Both the position numbers and the translations under genes were made by a program. The notes beneath the pieces were generated by a model. It made no database searches. It was not told where the DNA came from and worked only from the letters and a program-made list of their open reading frames with translations. DNA of 64,000 bases from Cupriavidus sp. EM10 (GTDB taxonomy: Bacteria > Pseudomonadota > Gammaproteobacteria > Burkholderiales > Burkholderiaceae), in NCBI RefSeq assembly GCF_018729255.1, contig NZ_CP076060.1, positions 1,550,001 to 1,614,000 of the forward strand. The letters run 5' to 3'. Positions 26,806 through 36,472 of this stretch are shown here, in pieces (within the stretch, counting starts at the first letter, position 1; each line of letters starts with the position of its first letter).

Positions 26806-27868
26806 GTCTGGTTCTCCGCGCGGCGTATCACCACCACGGTGGCGTCGTCGCGTCCACGGCTGAATTTCCAAATGACGAAGGCGGCCACGATGGCCGGATC
26901 ACGTTGCAGCACGGTTGCGTCGTCGAACTGCCAGCGCGACTGGATGCCGTCCGAATGCAGGATCACCAGCGCATGCGCGGGCCAGTCCATCTCCTGTTCC
27001 TGCACCGTGCGCACCTGCACGCCGGCCGTGCCACTCTGGCTGACCAGCGTGCGGTCGCCAATGCCCGAGATCACGCGGCCCAGGATATTGCCTGCGCCGG
27101 CAAAGCGGATGCGCCCGGTCTCGCGGTCCATCCGGTACGCGCCGATGGCCGCCCCCGCGTGCCGCGCAGCGCCTGGTGGGCGCGCTCCACGAAATTGCCG
27201 GGGGCGCCGCCGTGCAGCGGATCGAACACGGTCAGCGCGGCCGCGGCCGCCTCGGCGGCATCGGGTCCATGGCCCAGGCCGTCCACCACCACCACGTCGG
27301 CACGCTGCGCCTGCAAGGCCACGCCCCAGCCATCGCCGCTGACGTGCTCGCCGGGCGCCGCCAGGCATACCGCGCCCACCGCAAATCCGCCGTTGGGCCG
27401 GCGCGGCTTGCCGGCCACATCGCGCTCCCGGTAGAAGCGCGCCAGGATCAGCGTACCGTGGCCCGGCTGGGTATGGATGTCGAAATCGTCGGCCAGCCGG
27501 CTGACCGCGCCCAGCCCCTCGCCGGCGCTGCCGGCCGTCGAATAGCCGTCACGCAGGCAGGCCTGCAGGTCGGCCATGCCGGGGCCGTCGTCGATCGACA
27601 GCAGTTCGATGGCCAGGGAGCCAGCCACCTCGCGGGCGGCCAGCAGCAGCCGGCCGCCGGTGGCGTGGCGGATGAGATTGTTGCCCAGTTCGTTGACGGC
27701 TACCGCCAGGCGGCCGGACTGGATGGCGTCGAATCCCAGCCGTGACGACATGGCGGCCGCATGGCGCCGCGCCTCGCCCACGCGGCTGGGATCGCCCATC
27801 GGCACCGCATGATGCGGGCCGTGGTTCCTACTTCCACCGAGTGATGCTGACACAGGTTCCCTCGCCAA
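26802..27868 (-). pseudogene. RsbX-like: ATP-binding SpoIIE-family phosphatase, frameshifted
   Basis: Two overlapping reading frames together make one protein. The 5' frame (from 27868, or ATG 27799) encodes a HATPase-like domain (VNELGNNLIRHA, SIDDGPGM, GEGLGAVSRLAD) and the start of a PP2C-type phosphatase (VGAVCLAAPGEHVSGDGW, VVVDGLGHGPDAAEA). The second frame supplies the rest (GAYRMDRETGRIRFAGAGN, LHSDGIQSRW, GRDDATVVVIRR). The frames join if one base is added to the C5 run at 27152-27156, giving about 332-355 residues. RsbX-type phosphatases dephosphorylate RsbR and RsbS to reset the stressosome. Probably intact in the organism. Confidence 0.85.
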
Positions 27869-28238
27869 CTTGGGTGCGTATCTGGAACTCGTTCACCAGG
27901 CGGCGGGTGCCGGACAGGCCCATGCCCAGGCCGCTGCCGGAAGTCCAGCCGTCGACCAGCGCCTGCTCGACGTCCGGGATGCCCGGACCGTGGTCCTCGA
28001 AGTGCAGCAGCAGCCCGCGCCGCAGGCCGTCGCTCAGCAGTTCCCAGCGCATTTCGCCGCCGCCGCCGTAGACCATCGTGTTGCGGGCCAGTTCGCTGGC
28101 CGCCGTAATCATCTTAGTCTGCTCCACCAGCGAGAACTTCAGCTGGGCCGTCAATGTGCGCACCAGGGCGCGTGCCTGCACGATGTCGCGCTCGTCCTGG
28201 ATCGGCGCGCTGCCCGTCGGGGCCAGTTCGGTCGCCAC
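27828..28238 (-). CDS. RsbT-like serine/threonine kinase (anti-sigma-type ATPase)
   Basis: 136-residue HATPase_c protein. The N-box TAASELARNTMVYGGGG (about residues 45-61), the G1 box EDHGPGIPD (about 83-91) and the G2 region GLGMGLSGTRRLV (about 103-115) are all present. This size and architecture match RsbT, the switch kinase that phosphorylates RsbS and RsbR and is then released. It lies directly after rsbS-like (1 bp) and overlaps or abuts the phosphatase gene. In non-Bacillus modules released RsbT acts on partners other than RsbU; here the two downstream kinases are candidates. Confidence 0.9.
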   Translation of the reverse strand: MATELAPTGSAPIQDERDIVQARALVRTLTAQLKFSLVEQTKMITAASELARNTMVYGGGGEMRWELLSDGLRRGLLLHFEDHGPGIPDVEQALVDGWTSGSGLGMGLSGTRRLVNEFQIRTQVGEGTCVSITRWK

Positions 28239-28239
28239 G

Positions 28240-28599
28240 TCAGGCCACCCGCGTGGCGTCGAGCATCGCCATGCCGCGTTCCACGTTCAGCGCGGTCTTC
28301 ACCCCGCCCAGCGACAGCCCAAGCTCCACCAGCGTGATGGCCACGGCCGGCCGGATGCCCACCACCACCGTGGTGGCGCCCAGGATGCGGCTGATGTCCG
28401 AGATGCTGACCAGCATGCGGCCGATGAACGAATCGACCATTTCCAGCGCCGAGACGTCGATCAGCACGCCATGCGCGCCGGTTTTCTCGACCATCGTCGC
28501 CAGGTCTTCCTGCAGCTGCAGCGCGGTCTGGTCCTGCATGTCGATCTGGATGGTGACAAGCAGGTGCTTGCCCATCCTCAGGATTGGAATCCGTTCCAT
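28240..28599 (-). CDS. RsbS-like STAS domain protein
   Basis: 119-residue single STAS domain. Key segment GVLIDVSALEMVDSFIGRML holds the Ser in VDSFIG, which aligns with the RsbS phosphorylation site, followed by GATTVVVGIRPAVAITLVEL. RsbS is the scaffold antagonist that binds RsbT in the stressosome. The start MERIPILRMGKHLLV at 28599 lies 16 bp after the RsbR stop. Order RsbR-RsbS-RsbT is the canonical one. Confidence 0.92.
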   Translation of the reverse strand: MERIPILRMGKHLLVTIQIDMQDQTALQLQEDLATMVEKTGAHGVLIDVSALEMVDSFIGRMLVSISDISRILGATTVVVGIRPAVAITLVELGLSLGGVKTALNVERGMAMLDATRVA

Positions 28600-28615
28600 G
28601 ACTGGGTCGCCCGGT

Positions 28616-29467
28616 TCAGTTGCCGTTGCGGGACACCGTGTGCCCCGTCATGCGCATGGCCGTGGCCAGCGCGTCGGCCAGCGTCGACTTGGTGACGATG
28701 CCCTGCAGGTCGATACCCAGGTGCACGATGGTCTGCGCGATCTGCGGACGGATGCCGCTGATGATGCTTTCGGCCCCCATCAGGCGGATGGCCGTCACGG
28801 TCTTCATCAGGTGCTGCGCCACCAGCGTGTCCACGGTCGGCACGCCTGTGATGTCGATGATGGCCAGCTCGGAGCCGGTTTCCACCAGGCGTTCGAGCAG
28901 CGATTCCATCACCGTCTGCGCGCGGCTGCTGTCCAGCGTGCCGATCAGGGGCACCGCCAGCACGCCATCCCACAGCTTGATGACCGGCGTGGACAGCTCC
29001 AGCAGTTCGTTCTGCTGGCGCACGATGATTTCCTCGCGCGTCTTCTGGTAGGTGGAAACGGTCCACTGGGCCATGCGGTCGACGATGGCCGACGTGGTCC
29101 AGATCACGTCGATCTGGCCTTCCACGCCGCCGGTCTGGCGCTGCAGCGCGTCGAAAATGGGGCGTTTGAGCGCCAGCACGAAGCCGCTGGTGACTTCTGC
29201 GGTCTCGCCCTGGGCCGCCCGGTTGCGGGACAGGTGCGACAGCGCCTCGCGCAGCGCGCCCCACGGGCCGCTGTGGAAGTTGGCGGCGTCGCCGTCGGCG
29301 CGCAGGCCCGCTTCCAGGCTTTGCAGGATGGCCGTCTGTTCGGACGTGACGTTCTGCGTCAGGCCGCGACCCTCGGCATAGTTGCGGTATTCCGCCGTCC
29401 AGCCGCTCAGGAGGGTTTCGCGCTCGTCGCGCAGGAGGTCGGCAAGTCGCTGGTTTTCGGTGCGCAT
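28616..29467 (-). CDS. RsbR-like co-antagonist (RsbRD N-terminal domain plus STAS)
   Basis: 283-residue protein. The N-terminal helical sensory domain (about residues 1-150) with LADLLRDERETLLSGWTAEY resembles the RsbRD-type, non-haem N-terminus. A linker helix (QKTREEIIVRQQNELLELS) leads to the C-terminal STAS domain (about 170-280), with conserved threonine positions in DITGVPTVDTLVAQHLMK and GAESIISGIRPQIAQTIVHLG. RsbR forms the stressosome shell with RsbS and senses stress through its N-terminal turret. The start at 29467 (MRTENQRLADL) fits the family. First gene of the leftward six-gene operon. Confidence 0.92.
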   Translation of the reverse strand: MRTENQRLADLLRDERETLLSGWTAEYRNYAEGRGLTQNVTSEQTAILQSLEAGLRADGDAANFHSGPWGALREALSHLSRNRAAQGETAEVTSGFVLALKRPIFDALQRQTGGVEGQIDVIWTTSAIVDRMAQWTVSTYQKTREEIIVRQQNELLELSTPVIKLWDGVLAVPLIGTLDSSRAQTVMESLLERLVETGSELAIIDITGVPTVDTLVAQHLMKTVTAIRLMGAESIISGIRPQIAQTIVHLGIDLQGIVTKSTLADALATAMRMTGHTVSRNGN

Positions 29468-29550
29468 GGGCGTCGCTATGATGGGGTTGGGATGGCCGGC
29501 GAAGGGCAGGGGCCGGCAGTCAGGTGAATCAGACCATTCTAGGAGAGATT

Positions 29551-29566
29551 GATAGTTCACACTATC
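29551..29566. promoter_or_regulatory. Palindrome upstream of stressosome operon
   Basis: GATAGT-TCAC-ACTATC, perfect 6-bp arms, 84-99 bp upstream of the RsbR start in the divergent gap 29468-29733. It is a candidate operator; no regulator gene sits next to it. Confidence 0.35.
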
Positions 29567-29733
29567 GGCGTCCGGCTGATTGACGGCACAACCAAAATCG
29601 GCATATCGGAAAAATACGAAGCCAGCGGCCGCCGCAAGCCGGGAAAGGGCACGCCTGTGAGAATACGCCGACACGCGAACGGGACCGCTCCGGCTGACGG
29701 CACGCTGCGCCCCGGCCTAGTCTGGAGCATCGG

Positions 29734-30021
29734 ATGACGGAGGTGACCGTGGACTGGCTTGATGCGCTGCAATGGCCTGCGATGGCGGTAACGGTGCTGG
29801 CAACCTGGCTGGTGGGCAGCGAATCGCCAGGCCGCCGCAAGGCCGGATTCTGGTGCTTCCTGTTCAGCAACGCCATGTGGGTGGGCTGGGGATGGCATAC
29901 CGACGCATGGGCGCTGGTGGTGCTGCAGTTCGCGCTGGCGGTGCTCAATATTCGTGGCCAGGCCAAGGCAGACCGGGCCCAGCACGGTGGCGGCTCCCGC
30001 CAGGAGGGCGCGCCGGGCTGA
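29734..30021 (+). CDS. Small hypothetical membrane protein
   Basis: 95-residue protein with two to three hydrophobic segments (LQWPAMAVTVLATWLVG, about 12-28; GFWCFLFSNAMWVGWGWH, about 38-55; ALVVLQFALAVLNI, about 60-73). A charged, Gly/Gln-rich tail follows. It resembles small PnuC-like or quaternary-transport-like proteins found in Burkholderiales, but I do not recognise a named family. Located 53 bp before the exonuclease gene and possibly co-transcribed with the DNA repair operon. Confidence 0.65.
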   Translation: MTEVTVDWLDALQWPAMAVTVLATWLVGSESPGRRKAGFWCFLFSNAMWVGWGWHTDAWALVVLQFALAVLNIRGQAKADRAQHGGGSRQEGAPG

Positions 30022-30074
30022 TTCCCGGGATGGCTGGATGGCTGGATGGGTGGTGGATGATTGTCGGGACGCAC

Positions 30075-31148
30075 ATGGCATCGGACCTGATCGTGGCAAC
30101 GCCGCAAGGGCTGTACTGCCCGCCCGGCGATTTCTATATAGACCCCTGGCGACCCGTGGCGCGGGCCATCATCACGCACGCCCACGCGGACCACGCCCGG
30201 CCCGGCAACGGCCAGTACCTGTGCGCCGAGCCCGGCCGTGGCGTGCTGCTGGCGCGGCTGCCGGGGATCACGCTCGATACGCTGCCCTATGGCGAGCGCA
30301 TCACGCACCACGGTGTGACGCTGAGCCTGCATCCGGCCGGCCACGTGCTCGGGTCCGCCCAGGTGCGGCTGGAGCATGGCGGCCAGGTCTGGGTGGCGTC
30401 GGGCGACTACAAGGTGGAACCGGAAGGCACCTGCGTGCCGTTCGAGCCGGTGCGCTGCGATACCTTCATCACGGAAAGCACGTTTGGCCTGCCGATCTAC
30501 CGCTGGCCGCGCGAATCCGACCTGATGGCGGAAATCTTCGGCTGGTGGCAGGACAACGCGGCGGCGGGCCGGGCCAGCGTGCTGTATTGCTACGCGTTCG
30601 GCAAGGCCCAGCGCATCCTGAACGGGCTGATGCGGCACGCCGGCGCCGATCTGGCGATGCCCGGCCCGATTGTCGCCCATGGCGCCATGACGTCGCTGAA
30701 CCATGCCTATATGGAAGCCGGCGTGGCCCTGCCGCCCACCATGACCACGGCAGACCTGCCCGCGCGCAGCCCGGCCCTGCGCCGGGCGCTGGTGGTGGCG
30801 CCGCCGTCGGCGCAGCGCTCCACGTGGCTGCGGCGCTTTGGCGATGCGTCCGATGCATTCGCCAGCGGCTGGATGCAGCTGCGCGGCACGCGCCGCCGGC
30901 GCGGCGTGGACCGGGGCTTCGCGCTGTCCGACCACGCCGACTGGCCCGGGCTGCTGTCGGCCATCGCCGCCACGGGCGCCGAACGGGTGATCGTCACCCA
31001 TGGCAACGTGCCCGTGATGGTGCGCTACCTGTGCGAGCAGGGCCTGCACGCACAGGGCTTCCGCACCGAGTTCGGCGATGACGACGACGCCACCGGGGCC
31101 GCGGCAGAAGCTGTCCCGGACGCCCCCGCCGGAGAAGCATCGGCATGA
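30075..31148 (+). CDS. Ligase-associated DNA exonuclease (metallo-beta-lactamase fold)
   Basis: 357-residue MBL/beta-CASP-type nuclease. The dinuclear zinc motif is THAHADHARPG (about residues 33-43). GHVLGSAQV and SGDYK supply further ligands, and the C-terminal SDHADWPGLL and VTHGN match RNase J/CPSF-like enzymes. It is the exonuclease of the four-gene repair cluster with ATP-dependent ligase, Lhr-like helicase and a phosphoesterase. The ATG at 30075 gives MASDLIVATPQGLYCPPGDFY, the family start; an in-frame ATG at 30057 is possible. It overlaps the ligase start by 4 bp. Confidence 0.9.
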   Translation: MASDLIVATPQGLYCPPGDFYIDPWRPVARAIITHAHADHARPGNGQYLCAEPGRGVLLARLPGITLDTLPYGERITHHGVTLSLHPAGHVLGSAQVRLEHGGQVWVASGDYKVEPEGTCVPFEPVRCDTFITESTFGLPIYRWPRESDLMAEIFGWWQDNAAAGRASVLYCYAFGKAQRILNGLMRHAGADLAMPGPIVAHGAMTSLNHAYMEAGVALPPTMTTADLPARSPALRRALVVAPPSAQRSTWLRRFGDASDAFASGWMQLRGTRRRRGVDRGFALSDHADWPGLLSAIAATGAERVIVTHGNVPVMVRYLCEQGLHAQGFRTEFGDDDDATGAAAEAVPDAPAGEASA

Positions 31149-32820
31149 AGGCATTCGCCGACCTCTACAGCGAACTCGACGGCACCACGTCGAGCAAGGC
31201 CAAGCTGGCGGCGCTGGCGCGCTATTTCCGCAGCGCCGCCCCCGCCGATGCGGCCTGGGCGGTCTACTTTTATCGGGCGGCAAGCCGCGCCAGGTTGTGC
31301 CGGTGGCCGCGCTGCGCGGGCTGGCGCAGCGCGCGGCGGGGTTGCCCGAATGGCTGTTCGAGGAAAGCTACCAGGCCGTGGGCGACCTGGCCGAAACCAT
31401 CGCCTTGCTGCTGCCCGACGCCGATCACGTGGACACGGCCGGCCTGGCCGAGTGGGTCGAACAGCGCGTGCTGCCGCTGCGCGACCTGGCCCGCAACCAG
31501 CCCGAGGCGCTGCCCGACGCGCTGGATGCCCTGTGGCGCCCGCTCGATGCGCGCGGCCGGCTGGTGCTGTTCAAGCTCATCACCAGCAGCTTCCGCGTCG
31601 GGGTGTCGAAGCTGCTGGTGACGCGGGCGCTGGGCGAGGTGGCCGGCATCGATCCAAAACGCGTGGCCGAGCGCCTGGTCGGCTATACCGATATCAAGGC
31701 GCTGCCGACGCCGGAGCGCTTCCTGGCCCTGATCGCCCCCGAGGATGAAGCCGGCACCACGCTGTCGCGCGGCGGCCAGCCCTATCCATTCTTCCTGGCC
31801 CACCCGCTGCAGGCGCCGGTGGACGAGTTCGGCACCGTCCTGGGCGATCCGGCACGCTGGCAGGTGGAATGGAAGTGGGACGGCATCCGCGCGCAGCTGG
31901 TACGCCGCGAAGGCCAGGCGTGGCTCTGGTCGCGCGGCGAGGAACTGATCACCGACCGTTTTCCCGAACTGGCCGAGGTCGCGCAGCGGCTGCCGGACGG
32001 CACCGTGCTCGATGGCGAGATCATCGTCTGGATCGACGGCCGCGTGCAGCCGTTTGCCTTGCTGCAGCAGCGCATCGGCCGCAAGACGGTGGGCGCCAAG
32101 CTGCTGCGCGACGCGCCGGCGATCTTGATGGCGTATGACCTGCTGGAATGGCAGGGGCAGGACTGGCGCGGCCGCCCGCAGGCCGAGCGCCGCGCCCAGC
32201 TGGCCCGCGTGGTGGCCGAGCACGTCCATCCTGCGCTGGAACTGAGTCCGCTGGTGCAGGCCGACGACTGGCCGCACTTCGCCCGGCTGCGCGACACCTC
32301 GCGCGCGCTGGGCGTGGAAGGCTTCATGCTCAAGGCCGCCGACGCCGCCTACGGGGCGGGGCGCACGCGCGACGTGGGCATCTGGTGGAAGTGGAAGATC
32401 GACCCGTACACGGTCGACGCCGTGCTGGTGTACGCCCAGCGTGGCCACGGGCGCCGCGCCAGCCTCTATACCGATTTCACGTTCGCGGTCTGGAATGCAC
32501 CGCCCGGCACGCCGGACCGCGCGCTGGTGCCGTTCGCCAAGGCCTATTCGGGCCTGACCGACGAGGAAATGCGCGCCGTCGACGCCATCGTGCGGCGTAC
32601 CACAGTGGAACAGTTCGGCCCGGTGCGCAGCGTCACGCCAACGCAGGTATTCGAACTGGGCTTCGAGGGCATCGGCCGCAGCGGGCGCCACAAGAGCGGC
32701 ATCGCAGTGCGCTTTCCGCGCATGCTGCGCTGGCGCACCGACAAGCCGGTGGAAGAGGCCGATACGCTGGACACCCTCGAAGCCATGCTGCCGGCGGCAC
32801 CGGCCCGGGACGCCGCATGA
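31145..32820 (+). pseudogene. ATP-dependent DNA ligase (LigB/LigD-ligase type), frameshifted near N-terminus
   Basis: The first 41 residues, MKAFADLYSELDGTTSSKAK onward to WAVYF, are in one frame; everything from LSGGKPRQVVPVAAL to the end is in another. One extra T in the T4 run at 31268-31271 joins them and gives a 558-residue ligase of normal length. The nucleotidyl motif KWDGIRAQLV contains the adenylated Lys. LDGEIIVW (motif III/IV region), EGFMLK and WWKWKID (motifs IV-V) follow, then an OB domain. The enzyme seals nicks and works with the flanking exonuclease and helicase. The break looks like an assembly error. Confidence 0.88.
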
Positions 32821-35510
32821 GCGCCAGCGAATCCGCCCCGTTCGTCCAGGCGCCGCCCGTGGCCGAATCGCTGCCGGCGCTGTTCGCGGCCCGGCACTGG
32901 CAGCCGTTCGATTTCCAGCGCGCGGTCTGGCAAGCCATCGGCGAGGGCAAGAGCGGCCTGTTGCACGCCACCACGGGCACCGGCAAGACCTACGCGGCCT
33001 GGCTTGGGGCCTTGCTGGCATACGCGGTGCCCCCGGTGCGGGCCGGCGCGCCGCCGCCGCCGCTGACCGTGCTGTGGCTCACGCCGATGCGGGCGCTGGC
33101 CGCCGATACCACGCGCGCGCTGCAGGCGCCGCTGGCCGAACTGGGGCTGGACTGGACCGTCGCGCTGCGCACCGGCGACACCGGCAGCACCGAGCGCGCC
33201 GCGCAGGCCCGCCGCCTGCCAACCGCGCTGGTCACCACGCCGGAAAGCCTGTCGCTGCTGCTGACCCGGGCCGATGCCCGCGAAGCCTTGGGCCGCGTGC
33301 GGCTGGTCGTCGTCGACGAATGGCACGAGCTGATCGGCAGCAAGCGCGGCGTGCAGGTGCAACTGGCGCTGGCCCGGCTGCACCAGTGGCAGCCGAAGCT
33401 GTGCGTCTGGGGGCTGTCGGCCACGCTGGGCAACCTGGACCATGCGCGCGACGTGCTGCTGGCCGGCGTGCCGAAGAAGCGCCGCGTGCTGGTGCACGGG
33501 CACACGCCCAAGACGCTGATCGTAGATACGCTGCTGCCCGACGCCGCCGGGCGCTTTCCGTGGGCCGGTCACCTGGGCCTGTCGATGCTGCCGCACGTGC
33601 TGCGCGAGCTGGAGACCAGCAGCACGACGCTGGTGTTCCTCAACACACGCTCGCAGGCCGAGATCTGGTACCAGGCCATGCTCGATGCCCGGCCGGACTG
33701 GGCCGGGCAGATCGCACTGCATCACGGCTCGCTGGACCGCGCCGTGCGCGAATGGGTAGAAGTGAATCTCAAGAATGGCGCGCTGCGGGCCGTGGTCTGC
33801 ACGTCCAGCCTGGACCTGGGCGTGGATTTCCTGCCCGTGGAGCGCGTGCTGCAGATCGGCTCGCCCAAGGGCGTGGCGCGGCTGCTGCAGCGGGCGGGGC
33901 GCTCGGGCCACGCGCCGGGCCGCGCGTCGCGCGTGACCGTGGTGCCCACGCACAGCCTGGAACTGGTGGAATCGGTGGCGGCGCGGCTGGCAATCCAGGC
34001 CGGCCGCATCGAGGCCCGCGAATCGCCCGACAAGCCGCTCGACGTGCTGGCCCAGCATCTGGTGACGGTGGCGCTGGGCGGCGGCTTCCGGCCCGACGAA
34101 CTGCTGGCCGAGGTGCGCCAGGCCTGGGCCTATCGCAACCTGACCGACGACGAATGGCGCTGGTGCCTGGATTTCGTGCGGCAGGGCGGGCCCACGCTGT
34201 CGGCCTATCCCGACTACCGGCGCGCGATGCCCGACGACGCCGGCGTCTGGCGCGTGCCCGACGCACGGCTGGCCCGCCGCCATCGCATGAGCGTCGGCAC
34301 CATCGTCAGCGATGCGTCGATGCAGGTGCGATTCTGGACGCGCGCCGGCAGCGGTGGGGCGTCGCTGGGCACGGTGGAGGAGGGATTTATCGCGCGCCTG
34401 GCGCCGGGCGACTGCTTCCTGTTCGGCGGGCGCCTGCTGGAACTGGTGCGCGTGCAGGAGATGACGGCCTACGTGCGGCGCGCCACGGGCAAGCGTCCGT
34501 CCGTGCCGCGCTGGAACGGCGGCAAGATGCCGCTGTCGACCGAACTTGCCGAAGCCGTAGTGGCCACGCTCGACGCCGTGCAGGCCGGGCAGCTGGACCC
34601 CGCCGCCACGCCGGAACTGCCGCTGATCGCGCCGATCGTGGCGCTGCAGGCGCGCTGGTCGGCGCTGCCTTCGCCGCAGACGCTGCTGGCCGAGAGCCTG
34701 CATTCGCGCGAAGGCTGGCACCTGTTCCTGTATCCGTTCGCGGGGCGCTCGGTGCATCTGGGGCTGGGCAGCCTGCTGGCGTGGCGGCTGGGCCAGAAGG
34801 TGCCGGCCACGTTCTCGGTGGCCGTCAACGACTACGGGCTGGAACTGCTGGCGTCCGCTCCGGTGGACTGGGCGCTGTGGTTGCCGCAGGTGCTGGCCGA
34901 CGAGCGCCAGCGCGACCTGGCCGCCGATGTGCTGGGCAGCCTGAACGCCGGTGAACTGTCGCTGCGGCGCTTCCGGGAAATCGCGCGGGTGGCCGGGCTG
35001 ATCTTCCAGGGCTACCCGGGCGCGCACCACAGCGCGCGGCAGCTGCAGGCATCGTCAAGCCTGTTTTATGAAGTCTTCCGCAAGCACGACCCCGGTAACC
35101 TGCTGATCGGGCAGGCCGAGCGCGAGGTGTTAATGCAGGAACTGGACGCCCACCGGCTGGCCGATACGCTGCAGCGGATGGCGGCGCTGCGGCTCGACCT
35201 GCGCACGTTGCAGCGGCCATCGCCGCTGTCCTTTCCGCTGATCGTGGAATTCCTGCGGGAAAAGCTCAGCACGGAGAAGCTGGCCGACCGCATCGCGCGA
35301 ATGCTGGCCGAGCTGGAACAGGCGGCCGCCCAGCCCGATAGCGGCAACAACGACGGCTACCGAGGCCCGATGCACGACAACCCGCCCGCGCAGGATGCGG
35401 CGCGCGTGGCCGAACTGGCGCGCTTCGGCATGGCCGACCACGCGGGTCCGGCCGGGCCGCGCAAGCCACGGCGGCCGCGCAAGCCGTCGAAGCCGTTGCC
35501 ATTGCTATGA
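32817..35510 (+). CDS. Ligase-associated DEXH-box helicase (Lhr-like)
   Basis: 897-residue superfamily 2 helicase. Walker A is [11 protein letters not shown] (about residues 51-61). Motif Ia is TPMRALA, motif II DEWHE, motif III LSATLGN. Motif V is [20 protein letters not shown] and motif [12 protein letters not shown]. The C-terminal half (about 500-870) carries the winged-helix and Lhr-type beta domains. Lhr-family helicases are 3'-5' DNA translocases. It overlaps ligase and phosphoesterase genes by 4 bp on each side, which fixes it as the third gene of the repair operon. Confidence 0.94.
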   Translation: MSASESAPFVQAPPVAESLPALFAARHWQPFDFQRAVWQAIGEGKSGLLHATTGTGKTYAAWLGALLAYAVPPVRAGAPPPPLTVLWLTPMRALAADTTRALQAPLAELGLDWTVALRTGDTGSTERAAQARRLPTALVTTPESLSLLLTRADAREALGRVRLVVVDEWHELIGSKRGVQVQLALARLHQWQPKLCVWGLSATLGNLDHARDVLLAGVPKKRRVLVHGHTPKTLIVDTLLPDAAGRFPWAGHLGLSMLPHVLRELETSSTTLVFLNTRSQAEIWYQAMLDARPDWAGQIALHHGSLDRAVREWVEVNLKNGALRAVVCTSSLDLGVDFLPVERVLQIGSPKGVARLLQRAGRSGHAPGRASRVTVVPTHSLELVESVAARLAIQAGRIEARESPDKPLDVLAQHLVTVALGGGFRPDELLAEVRQAWAYRNLTDDEWRWCLDFVRQGGPTLSAYPDYRRAMPDDAGVWRVPDARLARRHRMSVGTIVSDASMQVRFWTRAGSGGASLGTVEEGFIARLAPGDCFLFGGRLLELVRVQEMTAYVRRATGKRPSVPRWNGGKMPLSTELAEAVVATLDAVQAGQLDPAATPELPLIAPIVALQARWSALPSPQTLLAESLHSREGWHLFLYPFAGRSVHLGLGSLLAWRLGQKVPATFSVAVNDYGLELLASAPVDWALWLPQVLADERQRDLAADVLGSLNAGELSLRRFREIARVAGLIFQGYPGAHHSARQLQASSSLFYEVFRKHDPGNLLIGQAEREVLMQELDAHRLADTLQRMAALRLDLRTLQRPSPLSFPLIVEFLREKLSTEKLADRIARMLAELEQAAAQPDSGNNDGYRGPMHDNPPAQDAARVAELARFGMADHAGPAGPRKPRRPRKPSKPLPLL

Positions 35511-36472
35511 CGCCGGACCAGGCAGGCGCACAGCTGATCGAACTGGCCGGCGAGACACTGTGGCTGCTGCCCGAGCACGCGGTCTGGTGGCCTGCCGCCG
35601 CCACGCTGATGGTGGCTGACGTCCATATCGGCAAGGCCGCCGCGTTCCGCGCCCTGGGCCAGCCCGTGCCGCATGGCACCACGGCCGACAACCTGGCGCG
35701 CCTGCTCGACCTGGCGCGACGCTACCCGGCGCGCGACCTGTTGTTCCTGGGCGATTTCCTGCATGCGAGGGCCGCCCGCACGGCGGCGGTGCTGCTGGCC
35801 CTGCACGACTGGCGCCGCGCCATGCCGTCCCGCGTGCGCTGCACGCTGGTGCGCGGCAATCACGATACGCACGCGGGCGATCCGCCGCGCGAGTTGGGTT
35901 TTGAAGTGGTGACCGAACCGCTGGTGATGCCGCCGTTCGCGCTATGCCACGAACCGGGCGCGCGGCCCGAGGGCTACGTGCTGGCCGGGCATCTGCATCC
36001 GGCCTGCGTGCTGCGCGGCAGGGGGTCAGATGCGCTGCGGCTGCCGTGCTTCGTGGTGGGTCAGCGGGGGATGATCCTGCCGGCGTTTGGCGCGTTTACG
36101 GGGCACGCGACGGTGCGGGCGGGGGAGGGGGAGCGGGTGTTTGTGGTGGGGGTGGCAGGGTGTGGGGGTGCCGGGCGGGTGAGTGGTTTGCAGGCGCTGG
36201 GGCCTCACCCCGGCCCCTCTCCCGCATGGCGGGAGAGGGGAGAAAACCGATGGCGGACGAAATACCTGTGGTTTTTCTCCCCTCTCCCGCACCGCGGGAG
36301 AGGGGCTGGGGGTGAGGGTAAAGCCCGTCTATCACCGCCCAGGCATCACTCCCCCGCAATCACCTTCAACAACAGATCCAGCTCCACCGGTTTCACCAAA
36401 TGCACATCGAACCCCGCCGCCGCCGTCTGCTCGCGGTCCGATGCCTGGCCGAAGCCGGTCAGCGCGACATAG
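35507..36472 (+). CDS. pdeM: Ligase-associated DNA damage-response metallophosphoesterase, abnormal C-terminus
   Basis: Calcineurin-like phosphoesterase (about residues 1-215): metal motifs [28 protein letters not shown] and GHLHP. Fourth gene of the ligase operon. As read it is 321 residues, but the last 95 are the translation of a REP-like repeat and of the antisense strand of the next gene. Adding one G to each of two G5 runs (36148-36152, 36164-36168) gives VFVVGGGRVWGVPGG and a stop at 36180-36182, ahead of the repeat, with a normal length of about 225. Either the real gene stops there, or the repeat has replaced its end. Confidence 0.85.
   Translation: MTPDQAGAQLIELAGETLWLLPEHAVWWPAAATLMVADVHIGKAAAFRALGQPVPHGTTADNLARLLDLARRYPARDLLFLGDFLHARAARTAAVLLALHDWRRAMPSRVRCTLVRGNHDTHAGDPPRELGFEVVTEPLVMPPFALCHEPGARPEGYVLAGHLHPACVLRGRGSDALRLPCFVVGQRGMILPAFGAFTGHATVRAGEGERVFVVGVAGCGGAGRVSGLQALGPHPGPSPAWRERGENRWRTKYLWFFSPLPHRGRGAGGEGKARLSPPRHHSPAITFNNRSSSTGFTKCTSNPAAAVCSRSDAWPKPVSAT
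36203..36318. repeat. Head-to-head pair of REP-like elements (copies 3 and 4)
   Basis: Copy 3: arms CCCCTCTCCCGC (36214-36225) and GCGGGAGAGGGG (36229-36240), preceded by CCTCACCCCGG. Copy 4: the same arms at 36279-36290 and 36294-36305, followed by CTGGGGGTGAGGG (36306-36318), which is the reverse complement of the copy 2 leader. The copies therefore point toward each other, with GAGAAAACC / GGTTTTTCTC also inverted, a BIME-like unit. It separates the repair operon from the convergent hybrid kinase. Confidence 0.85.

Noticed and set aside
32544..35030. 828-codon open frame opposite the Lhr-like helicase
   Set aside because: It is antisense to a helicase with all SF2 motifs, has His/Gln/Arg-rich composition typical of the reverse strand of high-GC genes, and no recognisable domain.
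36203..36318. Interpretation of the palindromes as a CRISPR array or transposon ends
   Set aside because: Only two copies, inverted relative to each other, with no spacers of uniform length and no transposase; the same unit recurs singly elsewhere, so REP/BIME fits better.
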